Shown: positions 26,332 to 36,202 of the stretch, piece by piece
How positions within the stretch are numbered: the stretch's first letter is position 1
Layout of the letters: the number at the start of each line of letters is the position of its first letter
Assembly (NCBI GenBank): GCA_000163695.1
Contig: GG774889.1
Coordinates: forward strand, 109,205 to 173,204
Length of the DNA stretch: 64,000 nt
Origin: Bacteroidetes oral taxon 274 str. F0058
GTDB taxonomy: Bacteria > Bacteroidota > Bacteroidia > Bacteroidales > Paludibacteraceae
Direction: 5' to 3'
Program-made: the position numbers and the translations under genes
Notes under the pieces: model-generated
The model's input: only the letters and a program-made list of their open reading frames with translations
Told to the model about the DNA's origin: nothing
Database searches by the model: none

Positions 26332-27381
26332 ATGGCAATGAAAATACTATTCGTAACACGTGGTCTGCACAGCCAGGGAGGCATAGAGAGAGTTACTTCG
26401 GTCATAGCAAGTGAGTTGTCTAAAAGAGGTTACAAAATAGGTATTGTCTGTTTGCAGCAAGGAAAACCGTTCTTCCCGCTACGGTCTGAGGTAAAACTCC
26501 ATTACTTGAAAAAAGGTAGAGCCCTGCGTATAAGCCGACTCCGACAACTGTACAGAGTCGAGAAACCCGACGTCGTAGTCTTCCTCGGCTCGCACCGACT
26601 CTTTATGAATGCCCCCGCAGCGAAAGGCTTACGCTCGATCACGTGGGAGCACTTCAATAGCAACATCAATTGGCATCCGCTACATAAACTATCGCGTAAG
26701 ATAGCCGTTCGTACCTCGCAGCGCATAGTTACGCTTACACAACGCGACGCCGACAACTACAAGAGGCTTTTCGGTGCTACCAACGCCGTCTGTATACCCA
26801 ACCCCATCACCATAAACGACATAGAGCCATCGCCGTTGACGGAGAAGAGAGTGCTTGCCGTCGGGCGACTTGCAGGACAGAAAGGTTTCGATATGCTACT
26901 CGATGCATGGGCAAAGACCACCGAACGCCACAATGGTTGGCAGCTGCGTATCGTAGGGTCGGGTAGCCACCTGCGACGGCTCGAAAGACAAATCTCGGAG
27001 CTCGGTATCGGCGACAGCGTCGAGATAATACCCGCCACCAAAGATATAAAGGCACAGTACCGGCAGGCGTCCGTTATGGCGATGTCGTCCCGATACGAAG
27101 GGTTGCCGCTCGTACTCATCGAGGCAATGGCGGCAGGGCTGCCGATAGTGAGCTTCGACTGCGATACGGGACCTACCGAGATAGTAGAAGACGGTAAAAC
27201 GGGCATACTTGTGCCGCCTGCCGACACCGACAAGTTAGCCGAAGCTCTCGATAAGCTGATGAGCGACGAAGCAATGAGGAAGGCATTTGCCCAAGAGTCG
27301 CTTGTGAGCGTAAAGCGATTTGCGGTAGATAACATCGTAGCCCGCTGGGAAAAATTGCTAGCAGAGGTAAATGCTCGTTGA
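26332..27381 (+). CDS. Glycosyltransferase family 4 (GT-B)
   Basis: A 349-aa GT-B enzyme. The N-terminal domain has the GT4 opening GLHSQGGIERV; the C-terminal domain has VGRLAGQKGFDMLLDAW, SSRYEGLPLVLIEAMAAGLP with the EX7E nucleotide-sugar motif, and DGKTGILVPPAD. Such enzymes add a sugar with retention of configuration, usually in polysaccharide or glycolipid assembly. The best-known relatives are capsule and LPS transferases. It sits 16 bases after the GT2-like gene and is followed by a small hairpin terminator. Confidence 0.9.
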   Translation: MAMKILFVTRGLHSQGGIERVTSVIASELSKRGYKIGIVCLQQGKPFFPLRSEVKLHYLKKGRALRISRLRQLYRVEKPDVVVFLGSHRLFMNAPAAKGLRSITWEHFNSNINWHPLHKLSRKIAVRTSQRIVTLTQRDADNYKRLFGATNAVCIPNPITINDIEPSPLTEKRVLAVGRLAGQKGFDMLLDAWAKTTERHNGWQLRIVGSGSHLRRLERQISELGIGDSVEIIPATKDIKAQYRQASVMAMSSRYEGLPLVLIEAMAAGLPIVSFDCDTGPTEIVEDGKTGILVPPADTDKLAEALDKLMSDEAMRKAFAQESLVSVKRFAVDNIVARWEKLLAEVNAR

Positions 27382-27410
27382 TTTGCCAACGAAATATCAA
27401 TAGGCTGTGT

Positions 27411-27438
27411 GATAATGAACCATTATCTATATTTTTTC
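27411..27438 (+). terminator. Terminator after the GT4 gene
   Basis: GATAATG and CATTATC form a 7-bp stem with a 3-base loop, followed by TATATTTTTT. Short but well placed, 30 bases after the stop. Confidence 0.55.
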
Positions 27439-27564
27439 TCAACATAAAATATTAATATATAATACATAAGGTGTTTTTCTAAAAATATTTTCCGTCGTCA
27501 AAATCTTACTTTCGGGCAAAATAAATTCCGTAGTATAAACGTTAACAACAAAAAAATCACTACT

Positions 27565-30072
27565 ATGAAGTATCTCAGAGCAATACTCGTATTATCCGTA
27601 GTTTGTATTATTCCCCGTGCAATGCTGTCGCAAGAGGCAGGCAAACAGATAGTGTACACCATAAAAGGAGCTGCCGTAGACTCCGCAGGCAATGCTGTCG
27701 CCTATCCCACACTATCTATCCGAACCGACAGCACGACGACCAATTACAAGGCACGTTATTCGGGAGACGGCAACGGGCGATTCGAGGCAGAATACAAGTC
27801 GGCAGCCGACACCATATACATAACCGTCAGTGCGGCAGCTAAGACATCGTACAATAAGACAGTCGTACTTAACGACAACAAACCGATAGATTTAGGCAAG
27901 ATAGTGCTAAAAGAGGGCGAAGAACTTGCGGGCGTATCGGTAATAGCATATAAACCGCTTGTAACACAGACATTAGACCGTATCAACTACGATGTAGAGG
28001 CAGACCCCGAAAGCAAAACAAACACGGTAATGGATATGCTGCGTAAAGTACCGCTCGTTACGCTCGACCAAGACGAGAATATAAAGGTAAAAGGCTCATC
28101 GTCTTTCACCGTGTACGTCAATGGCAAGCCTTCGAATATGGTTGCCAAAAGCCCGAAAGACGCATTGAAGAGTATGCCAGCTACCTCGATAAAGAGGATA
28201 GAGGTCATCACCGACCCGGGAGCGAAATACGATGCCGAGGGTATCGGTGCTATACTCAATATCGTTACACAGAGTGCATTGCAGGGCTATCGGGGAAGTG
28301 TCAGAGTATCGGCAGATACGAAAAAACGTTTCAATACGGGAGCATTCATATCCTCCAAAATAGGTAAAATCGGGCTATCGGGTAACTACAATTACAGATT
28401 GTATCATAACGACCTCAACAGAAGCCAAGGCGATTTCGAGAATCATAGCGACGCCGCTCCCTACAAATATTCCGAAAATGGTAGTAGTAGAAGTTACAAA
28501 AGCAACGACAATTATGGCAACATAGAGATAAGCTACGAATTCGATACGCTAAATCTTGTAAGTGCTTCATTCGGAGCAAGCAGAAGTATCTACAACTCTC
28601 AAAACGATGGCTATTCACAGTTTTACGATAAAAACCGCAATATCGTATCTGCTTACAATACGTTGTCGTCGTCGAACAACACAAGCTTATCGTATTATGG
28701 TAATATAGACTATCAGAGGTCGTTCCGCAAGCCCGACCAACTACTGACCGTATCGTATAATTTCGGCGTATCGCCGCCCGAAAATACGATAACGTTTTCC
28801 AAACTGAAACTCGATACGACTCAGCCCAACACCTTGGCGACCAAAGAGCGAGATGTCCGCTACACCAAGGCGGAAACAAGCAATTCGCATACATTACAGA
28901 TAGACTATACCGAGCCGTTCGACAGCAGCAAGCACGTCGTCGAAGCAGGGATAAAGTATATATTGCGTTACAACGCCTCCGACAACCAATATCGCCGTTA
29001 TAATCCCATTACGGGAGAATACGACCAAGACGACTTGGACGACAAAGGTAATATACGCAAAGAGAACGATATGGACTACTATCAACACATAGTAGGAGCA
29101 TACGCCTCGTATACGTTCAAACTGAAAAAGTTTTCGCTGCGTCTGGGCGGACGATTGGAGGGAACGTACCAAGACGTACGTTTTGCAGACGAGGCAGCGA
29201 GGAACTTCAAGGTACGGTTTTTAGACCTCATACCATACGTATCTACAAGTTTTAAGCTCACAGACGCCTCGAACCTGCGTGTGAGCTACAACAACGGTAT
29301 TTCTCGTCCGAGTATCTGGTTTCTGAACCCATACGTTGACAACACAGACCCATACCTCATATCTTACGGCAACCCTAATCTTAAATCGGAACGCAGCCAC
29401 AACTTTTCGGTGAGTTACGGACTGTTTTCTCAGAAATTAAACCTCAGCATATCGGCATACTCCTCTATCGTCAATAACTCGATAGAGAGCGACGACTCAG
29501 TCGATAGCAAAGGCATTAGATATCATACCTATGCCAATATCGGTAGCAACGGTAACTTAGGCGGTAGTTTTTACATAAACTACAATCCTATTAAGTGGTT
29601 TAGCTTCTGGACGTCGCTTTCGACGGGCTACTCACGCTATACAAACAGAGCAAGTATATCGGAGGGGGCGTTTTTCAGCGGGTACGGAGGTGTCAATTTT
29701 CATCTGCCTTGGAAGATGCGATTACATATAGGCATAGGCGGTAATCCCGTCTCTACCTCGTACCGTTACAAGGGCACCGGCTGGTACTACTACTACACTT
29801 CATTATCGCGTAGTTTCCTCAAAGGCGACAAGCTATCGGTAAGTATTAGAGCATATAACTTCTTGGAGAAGTACAGAGACTATCGCTCTACGTCGTGGGC
29901 AGAGGGCGTATATACGTCGAATTCGGTATCGAGGTCGCCTGCTCGTTCGTTTAGTATCTCCGTATCGTGGCGATTTGGCGAGATGAAAGCCCAAATCAAA
30001 AAAGCGGAACGAGGTATCTCCAACGACGACGTCAAATCGGGTGGCGGTAGTGGCGGAAATGGTGATAATTAA
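27565..30072 (+). CDS. Outer-membrane beta-barrel receptor (TonB-dependent-receptor-like)
   Basis: An 835-aa outer-membrane protein. Residues 1-22 form a signal peptide with cleavage before Gln (MLS/QEA). A carboxypeptidase-regulatory-like beta-sandwich (about 28-118) is followed by a plug-like domain (about 125-235) with TVMDMLRKVPLV, VYVNGKPS, SIKRIEVITDPGAKYDAEGIG and ILNIVT. From about 240 to the end is a barrel of alternating strands, ending in a short tail with GGGSGGNGDN. This matches the Bacteroidetes family of TonB-dependent-like receptors without a SusD partner; none is encoded next to it. It interrupts a series of glycosyltransferase genes. The ligand is unknown. Confidence 0.9.
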   Translation: MKYLRAILVLSVVCIIPRAMLSQEAGKQIVYTIKGAAVDSAGNAVAYPTLSIRTDSTTTNYKARYSGDGNGRFEAEYKSAADTIYITVSAAAKTSYNKTVVLNDNKPIDLGKIVLKEGEELAGVSVIAYKPLVTQTLDRINYDVEADPESKTNTVMDMLRKVPLVTLDQDENIKVKGSSSFTVYVNGKPSNMVAKSPKDALKSMPATSIKRIEVITDPGAKYDAEGIGAILNIVTQSALQGYRGSVRVSADTKKRFNTGAFISSKIGKIGLSGNYNYRLYHNDLNRSQGDFENHSDAAPYKYSENGSSRSYKSNDNYGNIEISYEFDTLNLVSASFGASRSIYNSQNDGYSQFYDKNRNIVSAYNTLSSSNNTSLSYYGNIDYQRSFRKPDQLLTVSYNFGVSPPENTITFSKLKLDTTQPNTLATKERDVRYTKAETSNSHTLQIDYTEPFDSSKHVVEAGIKYILRYNASDNQYRRYNPITGEYDQDDLDDKGNIRKENDMDYYQHIVGAYASYTFKLKKFSLRLGGRLEGTYQDVRFADEAARNFKVRFLDLIPYVSTSFKLTDASNLRVSYNNGISRPSIWFLNPYVDNTDPYLISYGNPNLKSERSHNFSVSYGLFSQKLNLSISAYSSIVNNSIESDDSVDSKGIRYHTYANIGSNGNLGGSFYINYNPIKWFSFWTSLSTGYSRYTNRASISEGAFFSGYGGVNFHLPWKMRLHIGIGGNPVSTSYRYKGTGWYYYYTSLSRSFLKGDKLSVSIRAYNFLEKYRDYRSTSWAEGVYTSNSVSRSPARSFSISVSWRFGEMKAQIKKAERGISNDDVKSGGGSGGNGDN

Positions 30073-30169
30073 CAACATATAACATTACTTTCATCCCTCC
30101 CAAAAGCAAATAAACCAATATAAACACTAAATAGGTAACATAAACAACCTGTAAGTTACCAAAAAGTAT

Positions 30170-30177
30170 TAACTTTG
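30170..30177 (+). promoter_or_regulatory. -7 element of the tandem glycosyltransferase operon
   Basis: TAACTTTG (followed by C) is an exact match 33 bases upstream of the 30211 start. Confidence 0.65.
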
Positions 30178-30210
30178 CGGAAAATTGTTGTTAACAGATA
30201 ATCAGAGACA

Positions 30211-31287
30211 ATGAAAAAACTTTTAATAGATTTGTCTGCATTATACAATATATACAGCGGTCTGGGGCAAGTTGCTCTGAGTTACGGTAGGTATTTTGAA
30301 AAGCACTATAAAGCAGACAAGACAGGCTATCGGCTATATCTATTGCTTCCGAAAAAATATTTCGGTGCATTCGGCAACGAGATACGTTACATTTCGTCGG
30401 ATAGTTGGTGGCGACGACACAGCCGATATCTTTTCCCGAAAATAGACGTTTGGCATTCGATAGACCAAATAACTAGATTCAAGCCATACTCTACCAAAAC
30501 AAAACATATCATTACCATACACGACTTGAACTATCTGTACGAGGAAAAGGATGCAAAGAAGCGAGCTACTGCACAACGACGAATACAGCGTACAATAAAA
30601 AGGACAAACCAAATAGTATGTATTTCCGACTTTACAAAGCGAGAGGTAGAGCGTAACTTCCGCCTCGACGGTAAGCTGTGTCGGGTAATATACAATCACG
30701 TAAAACCGCTTGACGTATCAAAGGCACGGAAACCAGATATAGATATCCGAACTCCGTTTTTCTTTGCAATAGGAGTTTTGGCTGAGAAAAAAAACTTCCA
30801 CGTTCTACTCGATTTAATGAAGCTACTACCGGAAAAACACCTATATATTGCAGGTAAAGACAACTATGTAGGCGGACTCCCTGCTCCTTATGCCGATATG
30901 ATAAGAAAACGTATCGACAGCGAAAATATCGATAACATCACGCTTATGGGAGGTATCTCAGACGAAGAGAAAATATGGATGTACCAACATTGCGAAGCGT
31001 TTCTCATCCCGTCGCTGCTCGAAGGGTTCGGGCTGCCCGTAATAGAGGCAATGCAGGCGGGTAAACCCGTATTTTCGTCACCCAAAACAAGTCTCGAGGA
31101 GATAGGCGACCGATTCGCTTTTTTCTGGAACAATTTCGATGCCCAAACAATGAAAAAGGTAATAGACGACAACCTTGAGGAATTTTACCGAAACGCCTCA
31201 CTGATAGAAGAGCAGAGAAAGTATGCTGCCTCTTTCGCTACAGACAGACATTTCGAAGAATACGAACAATTATATTCTACCATTTAA
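30211..31287 (+). CDS. Glycosyltransferase family 4, first of a tandem paralogous pair
   Basis: A 358-aa GT-B enzyme of the GT4 type. The N-terminus (IDLSALYNIYSGLGQVAL) is unlike the usual GG-motif and is shared with the next gene. The C-terminal domain has GVLAEKKNFHVLLDLMKLLPEKHLYIAG and SLLEGFGLPVIEAMQAGKP with an intact EX7E motif. The two proteins align along nearly their whole length, including FGNEIRYISS against FGNEVRYLSS. The gap to the second copy is 4 bases, so they form an operon with the GT2 gene downstream. They may add two similar sugars in the same glycan. Confidence 0.9.
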   Translation: MKKLLIDLSALYNIYSGLGQVALSYGRYFEKHYKADKTGYRLYLLLPKKYFGAFGNEIRYISSDSWWRRHSRYLFPKIDVWHSIDQITRFKPYSTKTKHIITIHDLNYLYEEKDAKKRATAQRRIQRTIKRTNQIVCISDFTKREVERNFRLDGKLCRVIYNHVKPLDVSKARKPDIDIRTPFFFAIGVLAEKKNFHVLLDLMKLLPEKHLYIAGKDNYVGGLPAPYADMIRKRIDSENIDNITLMGGISDEEKIWMYQHCEAFLIPSLLEGFGLPVIEAMQAGKPVFSSPKTSLEEIGDRFAFFWNNFDAQTMKKVIDDNLEEFYRNASLIEEQRKYAASFATDRHFEEYEQLYSTI

Positions 31288-31291
31288 CCGG

Positions 31292-32377
31292 ATGCAAAAA
31301 AAAAGAATGCTCGCCGACCTGTCGGCTCTCGAAGATATTTACCAAGGAATGGGCAATATTGCTCTGAACTATGGCAAACATTTCAAAGAAACATACCGCA
31401 GAGCGACCGCCGAGTACGACCTTACATTGCTCGTACCCAAAGAATATTTCGGGCAATTCGGCAACGAGGTCAGATACCTCTCGTCGTCGAATTGGCTAAG
31501 GTGTCATTGTAGATACTTCTTCCCAAAATTCGACATATGGCGCAATCTACATCATACATCGAGGTTCAAACCTTACGACAAATCGACAATATATATCTAC
31601 ACCATTCACGACTTCAACTGCCTGATGCTCGAATACGAAGGGACGCAGAAGAAAGTAGACCAAAGCTACCGACGTATGATGAGGCACTTGACGAAGGCTA
31701 ATATCATAGTTACAATCTCCAATTTCGTAGCCTCACAGCTTGAGCAGTTCTTCGACGTACGAGGCAAACGAGTGGAGATGATTTACAACGGAGTGGAAAA
31801 AATCGTCGACAACCCAGCCTCGAAGCCTTGCGGCAGCAACGACATAAAAAGCCCTTTCTTCCTATCGATAAGTGCTTGCCGCCCAAGCAAAAACTTCCAT
31901 ATCCTGCTCGATATGATGAAGCTTATGCCCGACAAAAACCTCTATCTTGTGGGCAATGACAACAACGAATATGGTAGAATGCTGCGGCAACGTATCGATG
32001 ACGAGGCAATCACCAATGTACACCTTACGGGCAAGGTCTCGGAGGCGGAGAAGGTATGGTTCTATGCCAATTGCGAGGCATTCCTATTTCCGTCGTCGTT
32101 CGAGGGGTTTGGGCTACCCGTAATCGAGGCGATGCAGTTTGGCAAACCCGTGTTTTCGTCGTCGCAGACCAGCCTGGCAGAGATTGGCGGCAGCTGTGCC
32201 TATTTTTGGGACACACTCGAACCGACGGCAATGAAGCAACTCATCGACGAAAAACTGGCGCGATTCTACGACAACCCTCAATACGCCGCCGAAGAGAAGA
32301 GATATGCCGACACATTCTCGTATAAGAGACATTTCGATGCATACGACCGGCTTTATTCTACGATATTAAATAAATAG
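31292..32377 (+). CDS. Glycosyltransferase family 4, second of the tandem pair
   Basis: A 361-aa paralogue of the preceding enzyme. The start ATG 31292 gives an N-terminus (MLADLSALEDIYQGMGNIAL) that aligns with its neighbour; an upstream in-frame ATG at 31223 would overlap the previous gene by 65 bases and add 23 unmatched residues. Nucleotide-sugar motifs are ISACRPSKNFHILLDMMKLMPDKNLYLVG and SFEGFGLPVIEAMQFGKP. Divergence is clear throughout, so the duplication is not recent. The GT2 gene follows after one base. Confidence 0.9.
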   Translation: MQKKRMLADLSALEDIYQGMGNIALNYGKHFKETYRRATAEYDLTLLVPKEYFGQFGNEVRYLSSSNWLRCHCRYFFPKFDIWRNLHHTSRFKPYDKSTIYIYTIHDFNCLMLEYEGTQKKVDQSYRRMMRHLTKANIIVTISNFVASQLEQFFDVRGKRVEMIYNGVEKIVDNPASKPCGSNDIKSPFFLSISACRPSKNFHILLDMMKLMPDKNLYLVGNDNNEYGRMLRQRIDDEAITNVHLTGKVSEAEKVWFYANCEAFLFPSSFEGFGLPVIEAMQFGKPVFSSSQTSLAEIGGSCAYFWDTLEPTAMKQLIDEKLARFYDNPQYAAEEKRYADTFSYKRHFDAYDRLYSTILNK

Positions 32378-32378
32378 T

Positions 32379-33209
32379 ATGTTTATGAAAAATAATTTGG
32401 TTTCTGTAATCATACCCGTATACAACGGCGAAAAGTACATCAAAAATTGTTTGGAAAACGTACTTAGCCAGACGTACAAGAATCTGGAAATAATCGTCGT
32501 AGACGATGGGTCTGCCGATAAGTCTGCCGAGATAGCAGCAGGATATCCCGTAAAAATAGTTGCACACGAACGCAACAGTGGACTGTCTGCCGCCCGCAAT
32601 ACGGGCATCGACAACGCTCAGGGCGATTATATACATTTTATGGACGTTGACGACCTGCTCAATACCAACTTTTACAAATCTATGGTAGAGGCTATTGTCT
32701 CCACAGGCTCGGACATTGCCTGCAGCGGCGTCATACACGAACAGGCGAGATACAAGACACAACTCTTCCGTAAGCAGAAAGTATACACTTCGACCAAAGA
32801 TAAGCTAACGGCTACATACGTGGGTAAATGGGGTTATGTGTGGCGGTATCTCTATCGTCTCGATTTTCTGCGTAAGCACAATATGAGGTTCGAGGTAGGA
32901 CGTTTTGTGGAGGATTTGTCGTTTTCGTTGCCGTCATTGTACTTTGCCAAAAAGATAGTTACAGTGCCAGGAGCAGAATATCTATATGTATTTGTCGAAA
33001 ATTCCATCATCAACAATCGCGACAAAGCCCACCACGCAAAGGTAAAAGCCGACGCAAAGCACGCACAAAACATAATACTCGACTTCGCCCGCTCGCATGG
33101 CTTCCGCATACCGGGGCTCAACACGGGCGTCTGGCGTTATATTCTCCGCAAGGTGTGGGTGAAAATATTCCGCAACAATATAACGGGATTTTCCGAAAAA
33201 TATTCGTAA
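32379..33209 (+). CDS. Glycosyltransferase family 2 (GT-A)
   Basis: A 276-aa GT-A enzyme. It has the classic start VSVIIPVYNGEKYI, then ILVVDDGS-type EIIVVDDGSAD, GLSAARNTGIDNAQGDYIHFMDVDDLL with the metal-binding DVDD, and an acceptor region with ERF-like RFVEDLSFS (catalytic-base Glu/Asp). Family members build LPS, capsule or exopolysaccharide. The start could be ATG 32379 or 32385. It is the last gene of the operon and is convergent with an acyltransferase gene 3 bases away. Confidence 0.92.
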   Translation: MFMKNNLVSVIIPVYNGEKYIKNCLENVLSQTYKNLEIIVVDDGSADKSAEIAAGYPVKIVAHERNSGLSAARNTGIDNAQGDYIHFMDVDDLLNTNFYKSMVEAIVSTGSDIACSGVIHEQARYKTQLFRKQKVYTSTKDKLTATYVGKWGYVWRYLYRLDFLRKHNMRFEVGRFVEDLSFSLPSLYFAKKIVTVPGAEYLYVFVENSIINNRDKAHHAKVKADAKHAQNIILDFARSHGFRIPGLNTGVWRYILRKVWVKIFRNNITGFSEKYS

Positions 33210-33212
33210 TTA

Positions 33213-34094
33213 TCAATCGATTGTGTATTTGAACCGATTGTGAGTCCACAGGTAAAATTCGGGCTGCCGATAGATGGTCCGAGTAAGGTGCTCGTAGAAT
33301 ATCTCTGTCAGGCGATAGTCGGGCAGAGACGACGGGTCGGGGTGTAGCTGTACAAACTCTGCCTGCCAATGTCCTCGCTTTATGCGTCTTACATCGACAT
33401 AGTATGCCTCGAATCCGTATCTCTTGGTGATACGCTCGGTGCCTGTAAGTACAGGCGTTTTCTTGTGCATAAAATCTATAAAATATTTCGATTCTTCTTT
33501 CATAGGCGACTGGTCGTACAGATAACCCGTTACCGATACATCACCCACAGTCTTGTGCTGATGGATATGTCGCAAGGTGTGACTCATCTCTATACATTCC
33601 ACTCCAAATTTGGAGCGATTATCTATCATCAGTCTGTCGGCAATATCGCTGGTAAGCTTCTTGTATATCTGCCCTCCGGCAATATTTTTATCGAGCCAGA
33701 GCGACATCGAAGATATCCACTCCCAATTTCCGTAATGCCCAAGAAATAGAGAAACGGAACGTTTGCTGCGTATCAAATCGTTTATCTCCTCGAAGTTTAC
33801 GAAGGTCATATGCCGCATTATCTTTTTTTCGCTCCAAAAATTCAACTTGGCTGTCTCGAAAAAAAGGTCGCACAAAAAACGATAAAAACGTTTCGATATT
33901 TTCGTCAACTCCCTATCGGTCTTTTCAGGATAGGCAAAACGCAAGTTTTTCATTACCACTGCCTTCCGGTATCCTACCAAATAATATACTATTACGTAGA
34001 AAAAATCGGATACTCGGTACAATATCCACAACGGTATTGCCGAAAGGATTTTCCACAACATTTTGACCAAAAGATACAATACTTTTTTTCTCAT
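33213..34094 (-). CDS. LpxL/HtrB-like lipid A acyltransferase
   Basis: A 293-aa inner-membrane acyltransferase of the lipid A late-acyltransferase family. A membrane anchor spans about 14-40; NLRFAYPEK is the usual sequence after it. The catalytic HX4E is in LGHYGNWEW (His120, Glu125). A Bacteroides lipid A usually carries secondary acyl chains, so this is the better candidate for the housekeeping enzyme of the two in this window. ATG 34094 is used; an in-frame TTG 12 bases upstream is less likely. It lies 104 bases after hutU on the same strand, with a hairpin between. Confidence 0.88.
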   Translation of the reverse strand: MRKKVLYLLVKMLWKILSAIPLWILYRVSDFFYVIVYYLVGYRKAVVMKNLRFAYPEKTDRELTKISKRFYRFLCDLFFETAKLNFWSEKKIMRHMTFVNFEEINDLIRSKRSVSLFLGHYGNWEWISSMSLWLDKNIAGGQIYKKLTSDIADRLMIDNRSKFGVECIEMSHTLRHIHQHKTVGDVSVTGYLYDQSPMKEESKYFIDFMHKKTPVLTGTERITKRYGFEAYYVDVRRIKRGHWQAEFVQLHPDPSSLPDYRLTEIFYEHLTRTIYRQPEFYLWTHNRFKYTID

Positions 34095-34126
34095 CACGAC
34101 AGGCAATAATCGAAAATTTTACGCCG

Positions 34127-34187
34127 AAAAAAACGTAAAACTACTCTTGTAAATTTTATAATTAAGAGCAGGTCTTACGTTTTTTTT
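34127..34187 (-). terminator. Hairpin between hutU and the acyltransferase gene
   Basis: AAAAAAACGTAA (34127-34138) pairs with TTACGTTTTTTT (34175-34186); an inner stem CTCTT/AAGAG (34144-34148, 34164-34168) shortens the loop. The A and T runs would let it work on either strand, and it probably ends the hutU transcript. Confidence 0.6.
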
Positions 34188-34198
34188 CATACCGATTT

Positions 34199-36202
34199 TT
34201 AAAAGGTCAATCCTTCGATAATGCCGTCGTCTACTATATTCGGCATCGTTACTTCGAGATTCGGCGTACGGTTCATCTCGCGTTCGATAGCGAACATAGC
34301 ACCTCTATTGCGTGCCCAGCTGCGACGGGCAATACCGTTGTTTACGTCCCATAGGAGCATATTCTTCAGCCGTCTGTCGCTGTCTGCAGAGCCGTCGATA
34401 ACCATACCGAAGCCGCCGTTTATTACTTCGCCCCAGCCGACGCCGCCACCGTTGTGTATCGACACCCACGTTGCTCCGCGGAAGCTGTCGCCGATACAGT
34501 TCTGAACAGCCATATCGGCAGTGAACGACGAACCGTCGTATATGTTCGATGTTTCGCGGTACGGAGAGTCTGTACCCGACACATCGTGGTGGTCTCTGCC
34601 AAGTACTATCGGAGCCGATATTTCGCCTCGCTTGATAGCGTTGTTGAAGGCTTCGGCTATCCGTGTACGTCCTTCGGAGTCGGCATACAGGATACGTGCC
34701 TGCGAACCTACCACGAGACGGTTTTTGTTTGCCTCACGTACCCAATGGATATTATCTTTTATCTGATTGGCTATTTCGGCAGGAGCCGTACGTAGTATCT
34801 CTTCCTGTACTTCGGTAGCGATACGGTCTGTAACGGCAAGGTCTTCGGGTTTACACGAGGTACACACCCAGCGGAAAGGACCGAAACCGTAGTCGAAAAA
34901 CATTGGTCCCATAATATCCTGCACATACGACGGATATTTGAACTTATCGCCTTTCATTATATCGGCACCCGCACGCGATGACTCGAGAAGGAAAGCATTG
35001 CCGTAATCGAAGAAGTACATTCCTCGCTCGGCAATCTTATTTATTGCCGTAACCTGACGACGCAGAGACTCCTGCACCGCTTTCTTGAACTCCTCGGGAC
35101 GTTCGGACATCATACGGTTCGACTCTTCGTAAGAATAACCCACAGGATAGTACCCGCCTGCCCAAGGGTTGTGCAGCGACGTCTGGTCTGAGCCGAGATC
35201 GACGGCAACGTTTTGCTCGGCAAGCTTCTCCCACAAATCTACAACATTACCCTGATAAGCAAAAGAGACAGCCTCTTTCTTAGCCTGTGCTTCACGTATG
35301 CGTGCAATAAGTTTGTCGAGGTCTGTATGGATTTCGTCGACCCAGCCTTGGTCGAAGCGTTTCTTCACAACCTTAGGATTGATTTCGGCAACGACCGATA
35401 CCACCCCCGAAATATTACCTGCTTTGGGCTGAGCTCCCGACATACCTCCCAAGCCCGAGGAGACGAACAACATACCGTGTATGTCTGTCTCGCCCGCTTT
35501 GAGTCGCATACGGGCTGCATTCATCACGGTAATTGTAGTACCGTGCACTATACCCTGAGGTCCGATGTACATATACGAACCTGCCGTCATCTGTCCGTAC
35601 TGCGATACTCCCAGAGCGTTGAACTTTTCCCAGTCGTCCTGCTTCGAGTAGTTAGGTATAACCATACCGTTGGTAACAACCACACGAGGAGCATCTTTGT
35701 GTGAAGGGAAAAGCCCCATCGGGTGTCCCGAATACATTACGAGGGTCTGCTCATCGGTCATCTTCGCCAGATACTGCATCGTGAGGCGATACTGAGCCCA
35801 GTTTTGGAAAACTGCTCCGTTGCCGCCGTAGGTTATTAGTTCGTGAGGATGCTGAGCCACCGCATAATCGAGGTTGTTGTTTATCATCAGCATAATAGCT
35901 GCTGCCTGACGGCTGCGGGCAGGATACTCGTCGATGTTGCGTGCCTTCATCTCGTAGTCTGGGCGGAGACGATACATATAGATTCTGCCGTAACGTTTGA
36001 GTTCGTCGGCAAACTCGGCTGCGAGCTCTTTGTGGTGTTTTGCAGGAAAATATCGCAATGCATTGCGGATAGCCAAACGTTTTTCGGCTTCCGACAAGAT
36101 ATCTTTACGTTTGGGAGCGTGATTGATACTTAGGTCGTACTCTTTCTTGGGAGGCAATACGTCGGGGATTCCCTCCAGGATTTGTCTCTGAAAATCTGTC
36201 AT
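34199..36202 (-). CDS. hutU: Urocanate hydratase
   Basis: HutU hydrates urocanate to imidazolone propionate, the second step of histidine breakdown; it uses tightly bound NAD+ as an electrophile. The 667-aa length is that of the longer Bacteroidetes/eukaryote-like branch rather than the 555-aa enterobacterial form. Typical blocks are YGGNGAVFQNWAQYRLTMQYL, VMYSGHPMGLFPSH, GQMTAGSYMYIGPQGIVHGT, SSGLGGMSGAQPKA and GRDHHDVSGTDSPYRETSNI. No hutH, hutI or formiminotransferase gene is present in the window, so the pathway is either dispersed or continues elsewhere. Confidence 0.96.
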   Translation of the reverse strand: MTDFQRQILEGIPDVLPPKKEYDLSINHAPKRKDILSEAEKRLAIRNALRYFPAKHHKELAAEFADELKRYGRIYMYRLRPDYEMKARNIDEYPARSRQAAAIMLMINNNLDYAVAQHPHELITYGGNGAVFQNWAQYRLTMQYLAKMTDEQTLVMYSGHPMGLFPSHKDAPRVVVTNGMVIPNYSKQDDWEKFNALGVSQYGQMTAGSYMYIGPQGIVHGTTITVMNAARMRLKAGETDIHGMLFVSSGLGGMSGAQPKAGNISGVVSVVAEINPKVVKKRFDQGWVDEIHTDLDKLIARIREAQAKKEAVSFAYQGNVVDLWEKLAEQNVAVDLGSDQTSLHNPWAGGYYPVGYSYEESNRMMSERPEEFKKAVQESLRRQVTAINKIAERGMYFFDYGNAFLLESSRAGADIMKGDKFKYPSYVQDIMGPMFFDYGFGPFRWVCTSCKPEDLAVTDRIATEVQEEILRTAPAEIANQIKDNIHWVREANKNRLVVGSQARILYADSEGRTRIAEAFNNAIKRGEISAPIVLGRDHHDVSGTDSPYRETSNIYDGSSFTADMAVQNCIGDSFRGATWVSIHNGGGVGWGEVINGGFGMVIDGSADSDRRLKNMLLWDVNNGIARRSWARNRGAMFAIEREMNRTPNLEVTMPNIVDDGIIEGLTF

